A stretch of 64,000 nucleotides of DNA from Pseudomonadota bacterium (GTDB taxonomy: Bacteria > Pseudomonadota > Alphaproteobacteria > Rhizobiales > Rhizobiaceae). Shown piece by piece: positions 16,828 through 25,574 of this stretch (positions within the stretch are counted from its first letter, which is position 1; every line of letters begins with the position of its first letter). Made by a program: the position numbers and the translations under genes. The DNA lies in the NCBI GenBank assembly GCA_023451735.1, contig JAEXYH010000050.1:17819-81818 (forward strand). The letters run 5' to 3'. Under the pieces are notes generated by a model. The model was not told where the DNA came from. It saw only the letters and a program-made list of their open reading frames with translations, and made no database searches.

Positions 16828-17886
16828 TCACTGAGCAATGATGGCGATGCCACGGTTCTTGAGCCCGATGGCGACACGCGTTCCTGGGGCAAGCGGACGG
16901 TCGACCGACGGGTCCACGATAAACAGGGTCCCGCCGCTCGTTTCCGCCTCGTATTCGATATGGTCACCGAGATAGGCCGCATGGCTGATACGGCCCGGAA
17001 AGGCAGCCGTTTCCGCCGGCTCCAGCGTGATGGCGCTGGGGCGCACGGCCAGCTGGCTTATGCCGGGTCTTGCGCCACGCGCCGGCACGACATGCTGCAG
17101 CCCCTCGATGCTGATCGTCGCCTCGTTACCGCTGATATCGATGATCTCGCAGGACACGACATTGGCTTCACCGATAAAATCGGCGATGAAGGGAGAGGCG
17201 GGGGCTTCATAAAGCTCGCGTGGCGATCCCTGTTGCGCGATCTCGCCATCCTTCATGACAATGATCTGGTCGGAAACGGCCAGCGCCTCATCCTGATCGT
17301 GGGTGACGTAAACGGCGGTAAATTGCAGGCGTTGCTGCAATTCACGGATTTCGGTGCGTACCCGGCGGCGCAGGCGGGCGTCGAGATTGGAAAGTGGCTC
17401 GTCGAGCAGCAGCACCTGCGGTTCGAGCACCAGTGCGCGCGCCACCGCCACACGCTGCTGCTGGCCACCCGAAAGCTCTGCCGGAAGACGCCCGCCCATG
17501 CCGGCAAGGCCAACCAGTTCAAGACCGTGCTCCGCCTTCTGCCTTACTTCCGGTTTCGAAAGGCCGGACGATTCGAGACCATAGGCGACGTTATCCAGCG
17601 AGTTCATGTGCGGAAACAGCGCATAGGACTGAAAAACCATCGAGACATCGCGCTCGTTGGCCGGCAGCATGGTCACATCCTTGCCGCCGATCAAGATGCG
17701 GCCGGAGGTCGGGTGTTCGAGACCTGCGAGCATGCGCAGCGTCGTCGTCTTGCCGCAGCCGGAAGGCCCGAGCAGTGTTACCAACGTGCCGGGCTCAACC
17801 GTCAGCGACAGGTCGGCAATGGCGGTGAAGGCGCCAAAGGTCTTGCGCACATTCTGGAACGTGACCGAACCGGCATTTTTGGTCAT
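16828..17886 (-). CDS. ABC transporter ATP-binding protein, AfuC/FbpC-like
   Basis: A 352-residue ATPase of the ferric-iron/polyamine-type importer group. Walker A is GPSGCGKTT at 40-48, the Q-loop VFQSYALFPHM, the signature ELSGGQQQRVAVARA, Walker B VLLLDEPLSNLDA, and a C-terminal TOBE-like region follows (QLAVRPSAITL). It overlaps the permease stop by four bases (ATGA) and is followed 30 bases later by the phosphatase. The family has been linked to ferric iron but also, in AfuABC, to hexose phosphates; the neighbours favour the second. Confidence 0.88.
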   Translation of the reverse strand: MTKNAGSVTFQNVRKTFGAFTAIADLSLTVEPGTLVTLLGPSGCGKTTTLRMLAGLEHPTSGRILIGGKDVTMLPANERDVSMVFQSYALFPHMNSLDNVAYGLESSGLSKPEVRQKAEHGLELVGLAGMGGRLPAELSGGQQQRVAVARALVLEPQVLLLDEPLSNLDARLRRRVRTEIRELQQRLQFTAVYVTHDQDEALAVSDQIIVMKDGEIAQQGSPRELYEAPASPFIADFIGEANVVSCEIIDISGNEATISIEGLQHVVPARGARPGISQLAVRPSAITLEPAETAAFPGRISHAAYLGDHIEYEAETSGGTLFIVDPSVDRPLAPGTRVAIGLKNRGIAIIAQ

Positions 17887-20132
17887 GCGGTTTTCTCCTC
17901 GGACAGGACGGGAAGGGTTTGTCCGGCAAGGCCGGAGACGCGGTTTTTACGCCGCAGCCGCCGTTCGCCGACCAGCAGCTGAAAACCGGTGATGACGGTG
18001 ATCATCACCACGATCAGCATCGAGGAATAGGCGATGGCGACGCCGTATTCGCCGTTCTCGACAAGGCCGACGATATAGGATGTCGCCATGTTGTACTGCG
18101 CGCTAACGAGGAAAACGACGGCGCTGATCGAGGTGATAGCTCGCACAAAGGAATAGACGAGTGCGGCGGTGATGGCCGGCCGCAGCAGTGGCAGGATGAC
18201 CTTGCGGGCGGTGCGGAAACTGGTGGCGCGTAGGGTCATCGACGCTTCGTCAAGGCTCTTGTCGAGCTGGCTCATCGCCGCGATGCCGCCGCGTACGCCG
18301 ACCGGCATGTTGCGGAACACGAAACAGGCAATCAGGATCAGCGCCGTGCCGGTCATTTCCAGCGGCGGCAGGTTGAAGGCCATGATGTAGCTGATGCCGA
18401 TGACCGTGCCGGGAATGGCAAAGCTCATCATCAGCGCGAATTCGAATAGTTCACGCCCGGCAAATTTTTGCCTCACGATCACGTAAGCTGTGGCAAGCCC
18501 GACGGCGGCCGTCAACGGGGCGGCGATCAGCGCGATCTCCATCGTTGTCCAGAACGAGTTCCAGGCGACGCCGGTCCAGACCAGCGAGCCATCGCGGAAC
18601 GTGATGGAAAACGCCTTGGCGTAATGCGCAAGCGTCAGGCTGTTGTCGAGGCCCCAGGTTTTGACGAAGCCGCCGAACAGGATCATGCCGTAAACAACGA
18701 GGGTAAAGATCATCCAGGAAATGACGACGGCATGCACGCCGATCGAAAGCGGCCGGGGCAGGGCGATATGGGCGCCGCTATCGCCTTTGCCGGTGACGGT
18801 CGCAAAATTCTTGCCCGACAGCCAGATGCGCTGGGCGAGGAAGGCCGAAAGCGTGAAGGCCAGCAGGATCATGGCGAGCACGGCGGCCCGGGCCGGATCG
18901 TTTTGCGAGCCGACGACGGCAAAGAAGATCTCCGTCGACAGCACGCCGTGTGAGCCACCGAGCACCAGCGGGTTGCCGAAATCGGCCATGCTTTCGATAA
19001 AGCCGATCAGGAAGGCATTGGCGAGGCCAGGTTTCATCAGCGGCAACGAGACGCGCCAGAAGGTGCGCCAGCGGTTAGCCCTCAGGGTCTGCGAGGCTTC
19101 CTCCATCGACGGGCTGACGCCTTCGACGACACCGATCAGTACGAGGAAGGAAATCGGCGTGAACGACAGGACCTGCGCGATCCATATGCCGGTGAGGCCA
19201 TAAAGCCAACGGCTCGGTTCGATACCGAAGGTCGTGGACAGGGCCTGCGTGACGATGCCGGCACGGCCGAATAGAAGCGTGAGCGCCAGGCCGATGACGA
19301 AGGGCGGTGTGATGATCGGCAGGATGGTTATAAGCCGCAGACCCTTTTTGAAGGGAAAGCGGGTGCGGGTGGCGACCAGCGCAAAGGCAAGGCCAAGCGC
19401 TGTCGAACCAGCTGCCGTCATGATCGCCAGAAACAGCGTGCGCCATGCCACACCGCAGCGCGCGCCACCAATGATGCAATCGAGGCTCCATATCGAGGAA
19501 TCGCCGATGTTGCGGGAAAAACCGTCAAAATTCACTGAGCCGTTGAAATCCTGAAAGGCTCCGATGAACATGGAGCCGATCGGGTAGAAGACGAAAACGG
19601 CGACGAGAAAGACCAGCATGGAAATGGTGGCGACCACGAAGGCATCGCCGCGCATGACGCCGCGTTCGGCAAGGCCGAAGGCAAACATCAGCACGAAGCA
19701 GATGGCGGAGAGAACGGCGCCCGCCCCCATCGACGGCTGGCCGTCGGCAAGCTGGCCGAACATCGTTTCGCTGATTGTCCAGGTGAAACCCGTCATGCCG
19801 ATCGCCAGCCCCTGGAAGGCGAGGAACAGCACGCCAAAACCGCCGGCAATTGCCAGCAACTTTCCACGCAACATCGGATTGGCCGTGAACCGCGCAGCAA
19901 TCGCCGTACTATAGGCCGCAAGCACCGCAATCAGCCAGGTGCGGCCATGCAGGACGATTTGCAGGATGCCGGGTGCCACCTCCGGCTCGCCTGGAAAATC
20001 CGCTAGCCAGGTAAAGGCATAAAAGCCCTGCTCGATACGATACCACGGCATGAGAGCCACGGCCGCAAGGCCGAGCGCAAGCACGATATCCAGTCTGCGA
20101 TTGCGATTGTTCATGGTTCGATGCGACCTCAT
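17883..20132 (-). CDS. ABC transporter permease, two-domain AfuB/FbpB-like
   Basis: A 749-residue membrane protein made of two permease halves, each with its own EAA loop: EEASQTLRANRWRTFWRVSLPLMKPG in the first and DEASMTLRATSFRTARKVILPLLRPA in the second. About 12 or more hydrophobic helices are seen, with an N-terminal extension of several extra helices before the first permease domain, longer than the usual 500-700 residues. The start may be the ATG at 20132 or the one at 20114; neither has a strong ribosome binding site. It ends four bases inside the ATPase gene. Confidence 0.87.
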   Translation of the reverse strand: MRSHRTMNNRNRRLDIVLALGLAAVALMPWYRIEQGFYAFTWLADFPGEPEVAPGILQIVLHGRTWLIAVLAAYSTAIAARFTANPMLRGKLLAIAGGFGVLFLAFQGLAIGMTGFTWTISETMFGQLADGQPSMGAGAVLSAICFVLMFAFGLAERGVMRGDAFVVATISMLVFLVAVFVFYPIGSMFIGAFQDFNGSVNFDGFSRNIGDSSIWSLDCIIGGARCGVAWRTLFLAIMTAAGSTALGLAFALVATRTRFPFKKGLRLITILPIITPPFVIGLALTLLFGRAGIVTQALSTTFGIEPSRWLYGLTGIWIAQVLSFTPISFLVLIGVVEGVSPSMEEASQTLRANRWRTFWRVSLPLMKPGLANAFLIGFIESMADFGNPLVLGGSHGVLSTEIFFAVVGSQNDPARAAVLAMILLAFTLSAFLAQRIWLSGKNFATVTGKGDSGAHIALPRPLSIGVHAVVISWMIFTLVVYGMILFGGFVKTWGLDNSLTLAHYAKAFSITFRDGSLVWTGVAWNSFWTTMEIALIAAPLTAAVGLATAYVIVRQKFAGRELFEFALMMSFAIPGTVIGISYIMAFNLPPLEMTGTALILIACFVFRNMPVGVRGGIAAMSQLDKSLDEASMTLRATSFRTARKVILPLLRPAITAALVYSFVRAITSISAVVFLVSAQYNMATSYIVGLVENGEYGVAIAYSSMLIVVMITVITGFQLLVGERRLRRKNRVSGLAGQTLPVLSEEKTA

Positions 20133-20150
20133 CAGATGACAAGTCGATCA

Positions 20151-20180
20151 TGCCGCGCTGCGGTTTGTCACAGCGCGGCA
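20151..20180. terminator. Intercistronic hairpin between binding-protein and permease genes
   Basis: TGCCGCGCTG and CAGCGCGGCA form a perfect 10-bp stem with a 10-base loop, located between the AfuA-type gene stop and the permease start. It has no T-run, which fits an mRNA-stabilising or attenuating element that raises binding-protein level. Confidence 0.55.
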
Positions 20181-20193
20181 GATGAGGATGGGA

Positions 20194-21219
20194 TCAGTTG
20201 GCGTTGGCGCCGATTTCCTTGTCCCACCGCTCGAGCAGCTTCTTGCGCTCGGTCGGGTCGCCATAGGTCTTGAAGTCGTAGTCGATCAGCTTGATGTCCT
20301 CGAAGCGCGGCGATTCCTTCGGAACCTCGGCCTTCCTGTTCGACGGAAGCTGGAAGGATTTGGCTTCCTTCATGTGCGACTGCACCTCGGCCGTCAGCGC
20401 CCAGTCATACCATTTCTTGGCGCTGTCTAGATTGCGGGCACCCGTGATGATCGACATCGAGCCGATCTCGTAGCCGGTGCCTTCGCAAGGCGCGATCGAC
20501 TTGACCGGAAAACCCTCGACCGTCTGGGCGACCGCATCATGCATGAAAACGATGCCGAGGCCTGTTTCGCCGCGTGCTGCCGCCTTCACCGGCGCCGAGC
20601 CGGACTTGGTATATTGCGAGACATTGGCGTTGAGCTGTTTGAGGTAGTCGAAGGCCTTGTCTTCGCCCATGATTTGCACGAGCGAGGCCAGAGCCGTATA
20701 GGCGGTGCCCGACGAATTCGGGTTGGCCATCTGGATCTCGCCCTTCAAGGTCGGATCGAGAAGATCGGCCCAGCACTTGGGCTCCTTGTAATTCTTCTGC
20801 TTGAAGAGATCGGTATTGTAACCCCAGCCGAGCGCACCGGCATAAACGCCGACGGTCTTGTAACCGGAGCTTTCCGCCTGCTTTTTCGCCCAGTCCTGCA
20901 ACTCGTCAAGATGCGGCGATTTGTATTCCTGCGTCAGGCCTTCGGAAGCCGCCTGCAGATGTGGATCGCCGGTGCCGGCCCACCAGATGTCGGTTTTCGG
21001 ATTGCGGGCCTCGGCGCGGATCTTCGCATAGGTTTCGCCGGACGACAGGCGCACCATGTTGACCTTGATGCCTGTGTCCTTCTCGAACATCTGCTGCATC
21101 ATTTCGCAGATCACCACATCTGCAGAGCAGATAAGGTTGAGGTCTTCGGCGGCTTTCGACACCGACGCACTCATCATCAGGCCGGCAACCGCGACCGACG
21201 CCATCAAAGCAAGACGCAT
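20194..21219 (-). CDS. ABC transporter periplasmic binding protein, AfuA-like
   Basis: A 341-residue solute-binding protein with a signal peptide (MRLALMASVAVAGLMMSASVSKA, cleaved before AEDLNL). LNLICSADVVICEMMQQMFEKDTGIKVNMVRLSSGETYAKI and DIWWAGTGDPHLQAASEG match the AfuA subgroup of ferric-type binding proteins; AfuA of Actinobacillus is known to bind hexose phosphates rather than iron. I see no obvious tyrosine pair typical of iron-binding FbpA, which agrees with an organic ligand. The ATG at 21219 has GGGAGG nine bases upstream. It is the first gene of the leftward operon and faces the LacI gene. Confidence 0.85.
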   Translation of the reverse strand: MRLALMASVAVAGLMMSASVSKAAEDLNLICSADVVICEMMQQMFEKDTGIKVNMVRLSSGETYAKIRAEARNPKTDIWWAGTGDPHLQAASEGLTQEYKSPHLDELQDWAKKQAESSGYKTVGVYAGALGWGYNTDLFKQKNYKEPKCWADLLDPTLKGEIQMANPNSSGTAYTALASLVQIMGEDKAFDYLKQLNANVSQYTKSGSAPVKAAARGETGLGIVFMHDAVAQTVEGFPVKSIAPCEGTGYEIGSMSIITGARNLDSAKKWYDWALTAEVQSHMKEAKSFQLPSNRKAEVPKESPRFEDIKLIDYDFKTYGDPTERKKLLERWDKEIGANAN

Positions 21220-21266
21220 GATAATCCTCCCAGATTTTGGACAACGCCTCCACATCGCCCACGCTC

Positions 21267-21282
21267 TTGCAAGCGTGTGCAA
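21267..21282. promoter_or_regulatory. LacI-type operator, proximal to the importer operon
   Basis: TTGCAAGCGTGTGCAA fits TTGCA-NN-CG-NN-TGCAA, a 16-bp site with perfect outer arms and the central CG typical of LacI-family operators. It lies 48 bases before the afuA-type start codon. Confidence 0.7.
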
Positions 21283-21364
21283 TGCTTTCATGCGCATATG
21301 CGGATTGTCAATAAGAAATATTGCATCAAACCGCGCTGCAAACACAGGCGATGACACGAAGATG

Positions 21365-21380
21365 TTGCACTCGTTTGCAA
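21365..21380. promoter_or_regulatory. LacI-type operator, proximal to the lacI-type gene
   Basis: TTGCACTCGTTTGCAA matches the same TTGCA-NN-CG-NN-TGCAA pattern as the site at 21267-21282. It lies 34 bases before the regulator start, and 98 bp from the other operator, so looping or autoregulation is likely. Confidence 0.7.
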
Positions 21381-21413
21381 AAAGATGCAGGAGACACGAG
21401 GGAGAGATAAGCC

Positions 21414-22415
21414 GTGAACCAGAAAATCTTCGTGAGCGCCAAGCAAGTGGCGGATCGGGCCGGCGTGTCGCGCTCGGCGGTATCGCGCACTTTCACCCCC
21501 GGAGCGAGTGTCTCGGAGGAAACCCGGCGGCGCGTGATGGAGGCTGCGGAGGCCTTAGGTTATCACGTCAATCATCTCGCCCGGGGACTGATGCGCAACG
21601 AGAGCGGCCTTGTCTGCCTCATCGTTTCGGAGATGGACACCCCTTACCGGTCGAGCCTCATTCGTGCGATTTCCCATCAGCTTCAGGCCGTCTCCAAGAT
21701 CGCCATGCTGATCAACACGGATCGCTCGGACAAAAGTGTCGACGATGCACTAAGGCTGGCTATCAGCTATCGCGCCGATGCTTCAATCATCCTGTCCGGC
21801 ATGCCGGACAAATCGATCACTGATCTTTGCATGAAAAGCGGCCAGCGGCTTGTGCTCATTAATCGCGACGAGGAGCGCGAGGGGACGCTGATGATTAATC
21901 TGAATGACCACGAAGCCGCCCGGCGCGCTTTTATCGCCTTTCAGCGCGCCGGATGTCGCCGCCTTGCGTTCGCAAATTCTGATGTCGGGACACCAAGTCT
22001 AATGGCCCGCGAAGAGGGATTTATTGCTGCGGCCAACGAAGTCGGTGTCGAGGTTGTGGTCGAGCGTTTTGGGCCGACCCGTTATCAAAGCGGCGTTGTT
22101 CTGGCGCAACGACTTCTCACGCGAGAAGCACGACCGGACGCGATCTTCTGTGCCAACGATCTTCTTGCCTGCGGCGTTATGGATACGGCTCGCCACCAGT
22201 TCAAACTTTCTGTGCCGGAAGACATTTGTGTGATCGGTTTCGATGATATCGAACAATCTTCCTGGTCATCCTATGCGCTCACAACATTTGCGCAGCCGGT
22301 CGACCAGATCGCGAGGGAAGCGGTCTCCTGGCTTACACATTCGGTGCCGGCGGATGGCATCGCTTCCCGTATTCCCGCGGAACTGGTTTGGCGCGGTTCG
22401 GTTCGCGGTGGATAG
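21414..22415 (+). CDS. LacI-family transcriptional regulator
   Basis: A 333-residue regulator with an N-terminal LacI helix-turn-helix (VSAKQVADRAGVSRSAVSRTFTPG) and the hinge helix RVMEAAEALGYHVNHLARGL, followed by a periplasmic-binding-protein-like effector domain ending with VIGFDDIEQSSWSSYALTTFAQP. It starts at a GTG with GGGAGAG upstream. Divergent from the Afu-phosphatase-Ugp operon and flanked by two operators of one pattern, it should repress that operon until a sugar- or polyol-type ligand binds. Ligand unknown. Confidence 0.9.
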   Translation: MNQKIFVSAKQVADRAGVSRSAVSRTFTPGASVSEETRRRVMEAAEALGYHVNHLARGLMRNESGLVCLIVSEMDTPYRSSLIRAISHQLQAVSKIAMLINTDRSDKSVDDALRLAISYRADASIILSGMPDKSITDLCMKSGQRLVLINRDEEREGTLMINLNDHEAARRAFIAFQRAGCRRLAFANSDVGTPSLMAREEGFIAAANEVGVEVVVERFGPTRYQSGVVLAQRLLTREARPDAIFCANDLLACGVMDTARHQFKLSVPEDICVIGFDDIEQSSWSSYALTTFAQPVDQIAREAVSWLTHSVPADGIASRIPAELVWRGSVRGG

Positions 22416-22576
22416 AGGATTTTCCGCCAACAGCACTGTTGAGTTCATGATCGAATGGACGACAATTCCTGATGCTCAACCAAATTGTTACCTAGTCGCA
22501 ATGCGACGCCCTTTCAGCCATTTAACTATTCTAGTCGTAATAGATGAGAGCGGATCATCGTTCGCACCCGATCATA

Positions 22577-22771
22577 TCAACAGATGTTGCGATACCATTG
22601 TTCAAGAACGGCGAGCATCTGAACCGCATTTTGTTCGCCTTCCACACACAGGCTGATAAGCTTATTGGAGGCTTCCAAAGCAACTTCATCGCCGAGACTG
22701 AGTTGGTGCTTTCCGCAAAAATCATCCAATACGCGACGGATTACGCGCAGTGAGTCCACATAGGCTTTCAT
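22577..22771 (-). CDS. Small hypothetical protein downstream of the efflux operon
   Basis: A 64-residue helical, acidic protein (MKAYVDSLRVIRRVLDDFCGK at the start) that I do not recognise. It starts 24 bases after the EmrB-type stop on the same strand, so it may be the third gene of that operon. The ribosome binding site is poor (GGAA). The clean amphipathic pattern suggests it is real, but with moderate confidence only. Confidence 0.4.
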   Translation of the reverse strand: MKAYVDSLRVIRRVLDDFCGKHQLSLGDEVALEASNKLISLCVEGEQNAVQMLAVLEQWYRNIC

Positions 22772-22795
22772 TTCAGTTCATTCCGATCTCGACGC

Positions 22796-24364
22796 CTAAG
22801 CTGACAGAGGTCCTCGGGGCGCTCGCTGGACGAATACCAGGACGGCTAGTGCGCCGACGGCGCAGAAAAATGTCAGCCAGAAAGCATCGATGTATGAGAG
22901 GACGTTGGCTTGCGTCTGAATATGCTGGCTGATGATTGAGGTTGCCCGCGATTGGGAAACAGTTGAGCCGGCTGAAGCAAGGCGGTGCGCCATATCAGAA
23001 ACTGCATTGGTTGCCGCCTGGGAGCCGCGCTCCAGATTGAGACCCGAGAGATACGAATGCAGTTGCTCCTGCTTGCGCAGATAGGTCGTCATCAGCGCTT
23101 GGGCCATCTGCTGCCCCAACAGACGAAGAACCTGGATATAGGCGCCGACAGCGATGGCCTTCTTGGGATCTCCGTGAGCGACGCTGACGACGATGAGGGG
23201 CAGGAAAGTCAGTATATGGCCCGCGCCTTGAAGCACGCACATCGTACGAAAGGTGTCGCCGTTCCACTGCGAAGTCAGGCCTGTACCAACAAAAGCGGAG
23301 ATCGCAAAGCACGACAACCCGATCATCAGAACGATGCGTCCATCTATCCTGTGCATAGCCCATATCGCGATAGGGGTCATGATTACTAGCGGAACGCAGA
23401 CCCATTGGATGAGCGTCGCGCCGATCTGCTCCGGACGCAGCAGGGCAACGCTCGTCAGATAGTTTGTCGTCAACATCGTGTTGGAAAGCGCCGCCATCAT
23501 GTAGAGTGAGCCAATGGCGAGCATGAGAACCACGTTGCGAGCCCCAATCGCTCCTATGCTCGCCCAGGGACGCTCGACCAGTCTCTCGTTGATGAAGAAG
23601 GCCACAAGAAGCATCATGCCTCCCAGCAATGTTGATGCAACAAAGCCACTCTCGAACCAGTCCAGGCGATTACCTTGATCGATGGCGACAAAGAGCATTG
23701 TTATGCCGGCACCGAACAGGATCATCCCGCCCCAGTCAGCATGATGAAGCAGGTCGCGGTTGACCTCCTCTCGTGGTGCTCCGAAGAGTGCGAGGATTCC
23801 CATGACAGGAGCGAGCAACACATCCTGCCAGTAGAGAAATTGCCAACCCAGGTGCTGCACATAGAAGTCCAGCAATGCCGTTCCCGAGTTCGCGGTAAAC
23901 GCAGTCCGGAACGCGTAGAGTGCGATCGCGGTCACCCACCATTTCATCGGCAGGTTTCTGAATATGATCATCAGCGTTGCCGGCACGAAAAGCCCAAGCA
24001 GCGCGCCATGGACGACATGCAAGGCTAACAGCACGTCGAACGTGTCGGTAAGAGGAATGATCGTCGACACGAATGCATATAAGAATGCAGGGATAACCAT
24101 GATCCGTCTGACACCGAATGTTGCCGCAAGCCACGGCACAGCCGGTGCGAGGAGGATTTGTGGCGCCGTCGCAAATGTGCTCAGCCAGGCGCCTTCATCC
24201 ACACTCAGGCCGAATATTCCGCGAAGGTCGGCAAGACCGATCCCGAACAGTCGGCTATGAAAGCCAACCATGTAGGGGCCGAGAAGGACGGCGCATACGG
24301 CCAGATATGGATGATGTGTCCGCCTCCCCAGCATGGAAAGTGGCAGTCGCAGAAGTTCTCCCAT
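22796..24364 (-). CDS. MFS efflux permease, DHA2 (EmrB/QacA-like) family
   Basis: A 522-residue inner-membrane drug/proton antiporter with about 14 hydrophobic helices. The N terminus contains PYMVGFHSRLFGIGLADLRGIFGLSVDEGAWL, typical of the EmrB group, and a long periplasmic loop comes before the last helix. With the adjacent HlyD-type adaptor it would form an export pump for toxic organic compounds across the envelope with an outer membrane TolC-type protein encoded elsewhere. Its ATG lies five bases after the adaptor stop. Confidence 0.87.
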   Translation of the reverse strand: MGELLRLPLSMLGRRTHHPYLAVCAVLLGPYMVGFHSRLFGIGLADLRGIFGLSVDEGAWLSTFATAPQILLAPAVPWLAATFGVRRIMVIPAFLYAFVSTIIPLTDTFDVLLALHVVHGALLGLFVPATLMIIFRNLPMKWWVTAIALYAFRTAFTANSGTALLDFYVQHLGWQFLYWQDVLLAPVMGILALFGAPREEVNRDLLHHADWGGMILFGAGITMLFVAIDQGNRLDWFESGFVASTLLGGMMLLVAFFINERLVERPWASIGAIGARNVVLMLAIGSLYMMAALSNTMLTTNYLTSVALLRPEQIGATLIQWVCVPLVIMTPIAIWAMHRIDGRIVLMIGLSCFAISAFVGTGLTSQWNGDTFRTMCVLQGAGHILTFLPLIVVSVAHGDPKKAIAVGAYIQVLRLLGQQMAQALMTTYLRKQEQLHSYLSGLNLERGSQAATNAVSDMAHRLASAGSTVSQSRATSIISQHIQTQANVLSYIDAFWLTFFCAVGALAVLVFVQRAPRGPLSA

Positions 24365-24369
24365 GGCTC

Positions 24370-25485
24370 TTACTCATCCGCGACGATGACGGTAACGCTG
24401 GCGGACATGCCTGACCGAAGATGCGTCAGGTCCTGCAAAGGCTCGAAATCGATCCTGACAGGTATGCGCTGAACCACCTTCGTGAAGTTGCCGCTCGCGT
24501 TATCGGCAGGCAGCAGAGCGAATTGCGAACCGGATGCAGGCGAGAGGCGGGTGACTTTCCCGGCAAAGATTTCGTCTGGAATTCCGTCAATCTCCACAGC
24601 AACTTTCTGACCCTCACGCATGCGGGCAAGCTGCGTTTCCTTGAAATTTGCCAAAATGTGTAAACTCGGCAGCGGGATGATCGAAATGGTATTCGTTCCC
24701 GCTGTAACATAGTCTCCGACATGAACCTGACGTTCGCTGACGACACCATCGAACGGAGCAGCGATCTTTGTGTAGGAGAGCGCAAGTTCTGCGGATTTCA
24801 AATTCGCCTGTGCGGCTGCGACATCGGCCTTCAATTTCGGCCGTTGTCCGCCGATATAGTCAAGCTGTGCCCGCGTCGACGCAACTGCAGCTACCGCCGC
24901 GCCTGCGGTTGCACTTGACGACAGGACCTCCGCATCGGCCTGTTCTCGTTTCTGCTGGATGCCTGCACCTTTCTCCATAAGAGCTGTCTGCCGTGCTGCT
25001 TCCGTCTTGGCCAGCGCAGCGTTGGCTTCCGCTACCGCGCGCTGCGCCTCGGCCTGAACTATTGCAGCTTTTTGCAGTGTTTCTTGATGGTCGAGGTTCA
25101 CCAACTGAGCTTCCGCTGATTGCAGCGCGGCGAGGGCTTGATCACGTTTGGCTTCGTTCTCGGAAGGGTCAATCTGCAGGATAACATCGCCGGCCTTGAC
25201 GTAATCAAAGTCGCTGATGTTGATGGTCTGGACATTTCCGGCGATGCGGGCGCTGAGATGGCTGAGGTCGGCTTTGATGTAGGCATTGTCTGTCGTTTGC
25301 CGGGTGGACCCTGCCGTCCATTTATCCCAGCGCTGGGTACTTAGTCCTGCCAGTGCGCAGACGACGGCAACAACGACGGCTGGAACGACAAATTTGACAT
25401 ATTCGTGCTGCGGCCTGTTTGCATCCGAGGCCGCTGAACTGGTGGTAACGAGCGCGGGAGACTTAGAGGTTGTGTTCTGAAGCAT
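24370..25485 (-). CDS. HlyD-family membrane fusion protein, EmrA-like
   Basis: A 371-residue periplasmic adaptor anchored by one N-terminal membrane helix (FVVPAVVVAVVCALAGLS). Two lipoyl half-motifs (SARIAGNVQTINISDFDYVKAGDVILQIDPS, and IAAPFDGVVSERQVHVGDYV) surround an alanine- and glutamate-rich coiled coil around residues 95-205. It couples the adjacent EmrB-type pump to an outer-membrane channel. The ATG at 25485 with AAAGGAC upstream is preferred to the longer frame. Divergent from a LysR regulator. Confidence 0.88.
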   Translation of the reverse strand: MLQNTTSKSPALVTTSSAASDANRPQHEYVKFVVPAVVVAVVCALAGLSTQRWDKWTAGSTRQTTDNAYIKADLSHLSARIAGNVQTINISDFDYVKAGDVILQIDPSENEAKRDQALAALQSAEAQLVNLDHQETLQKAAIVQAEAQRAVAEANAALAKTEAARQTALMEKGAGIQQKREQADAEVLSSSATAGAAVAAVASTRAQLDYIGGQRPKLKADVAAAQANLKSAELALSYTKIAAPFDGVVSERQVHVGDYVTAGTNTISIIPLPSLHILANFKETQLARMREGQKVAVEIDGIPDEIFAGKVTRLSPASGSQFALLPADNASGNFTKVVQRIPVRIDFEPLQDLTHLRSGMSASVTVIVADE

Positions 25486-25495
25486 TCTTTTTGTC

Positions 25496-25513
25496 CTTTG
25501 ACAAAAGTCAAAG
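25496..25513. promoter_or_regulatory. Inverted repeat in the efflux/LysR divergent promoter
   Basis: CTTTGACAAAAGTCAAAG is a perfect 7-4-7 inverted repeat just before the EmrA-type ribosome binding site. A second repeat, TGGTG-N7-CACCA, lies at 25548-25564 by the LysR start. Either could be a LysR binding site. Confidence 0.45.
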
Positions 25514-25574
25514 CACAAACAATGATATCAGCGCCAATAGGTTTTGATGGTGGTTTAATCACCAGGAGTGATTT

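Noticed and set aside
15733..17982. Long plus-strand frames opposite ugpB, phosphatase and AfuC genes
   Set aside because: Antisense shadows of GC-rich genes on the minus strand that have clear families.
16828..21219. Simple ferric-iron importer assignment for the AfuABC-like genes
   Set aside because: No iron-type tyrosine pair is evident, and the phosphatase, Ugp and LacI context favours an organophosphate; iron is kept as a fallback only.
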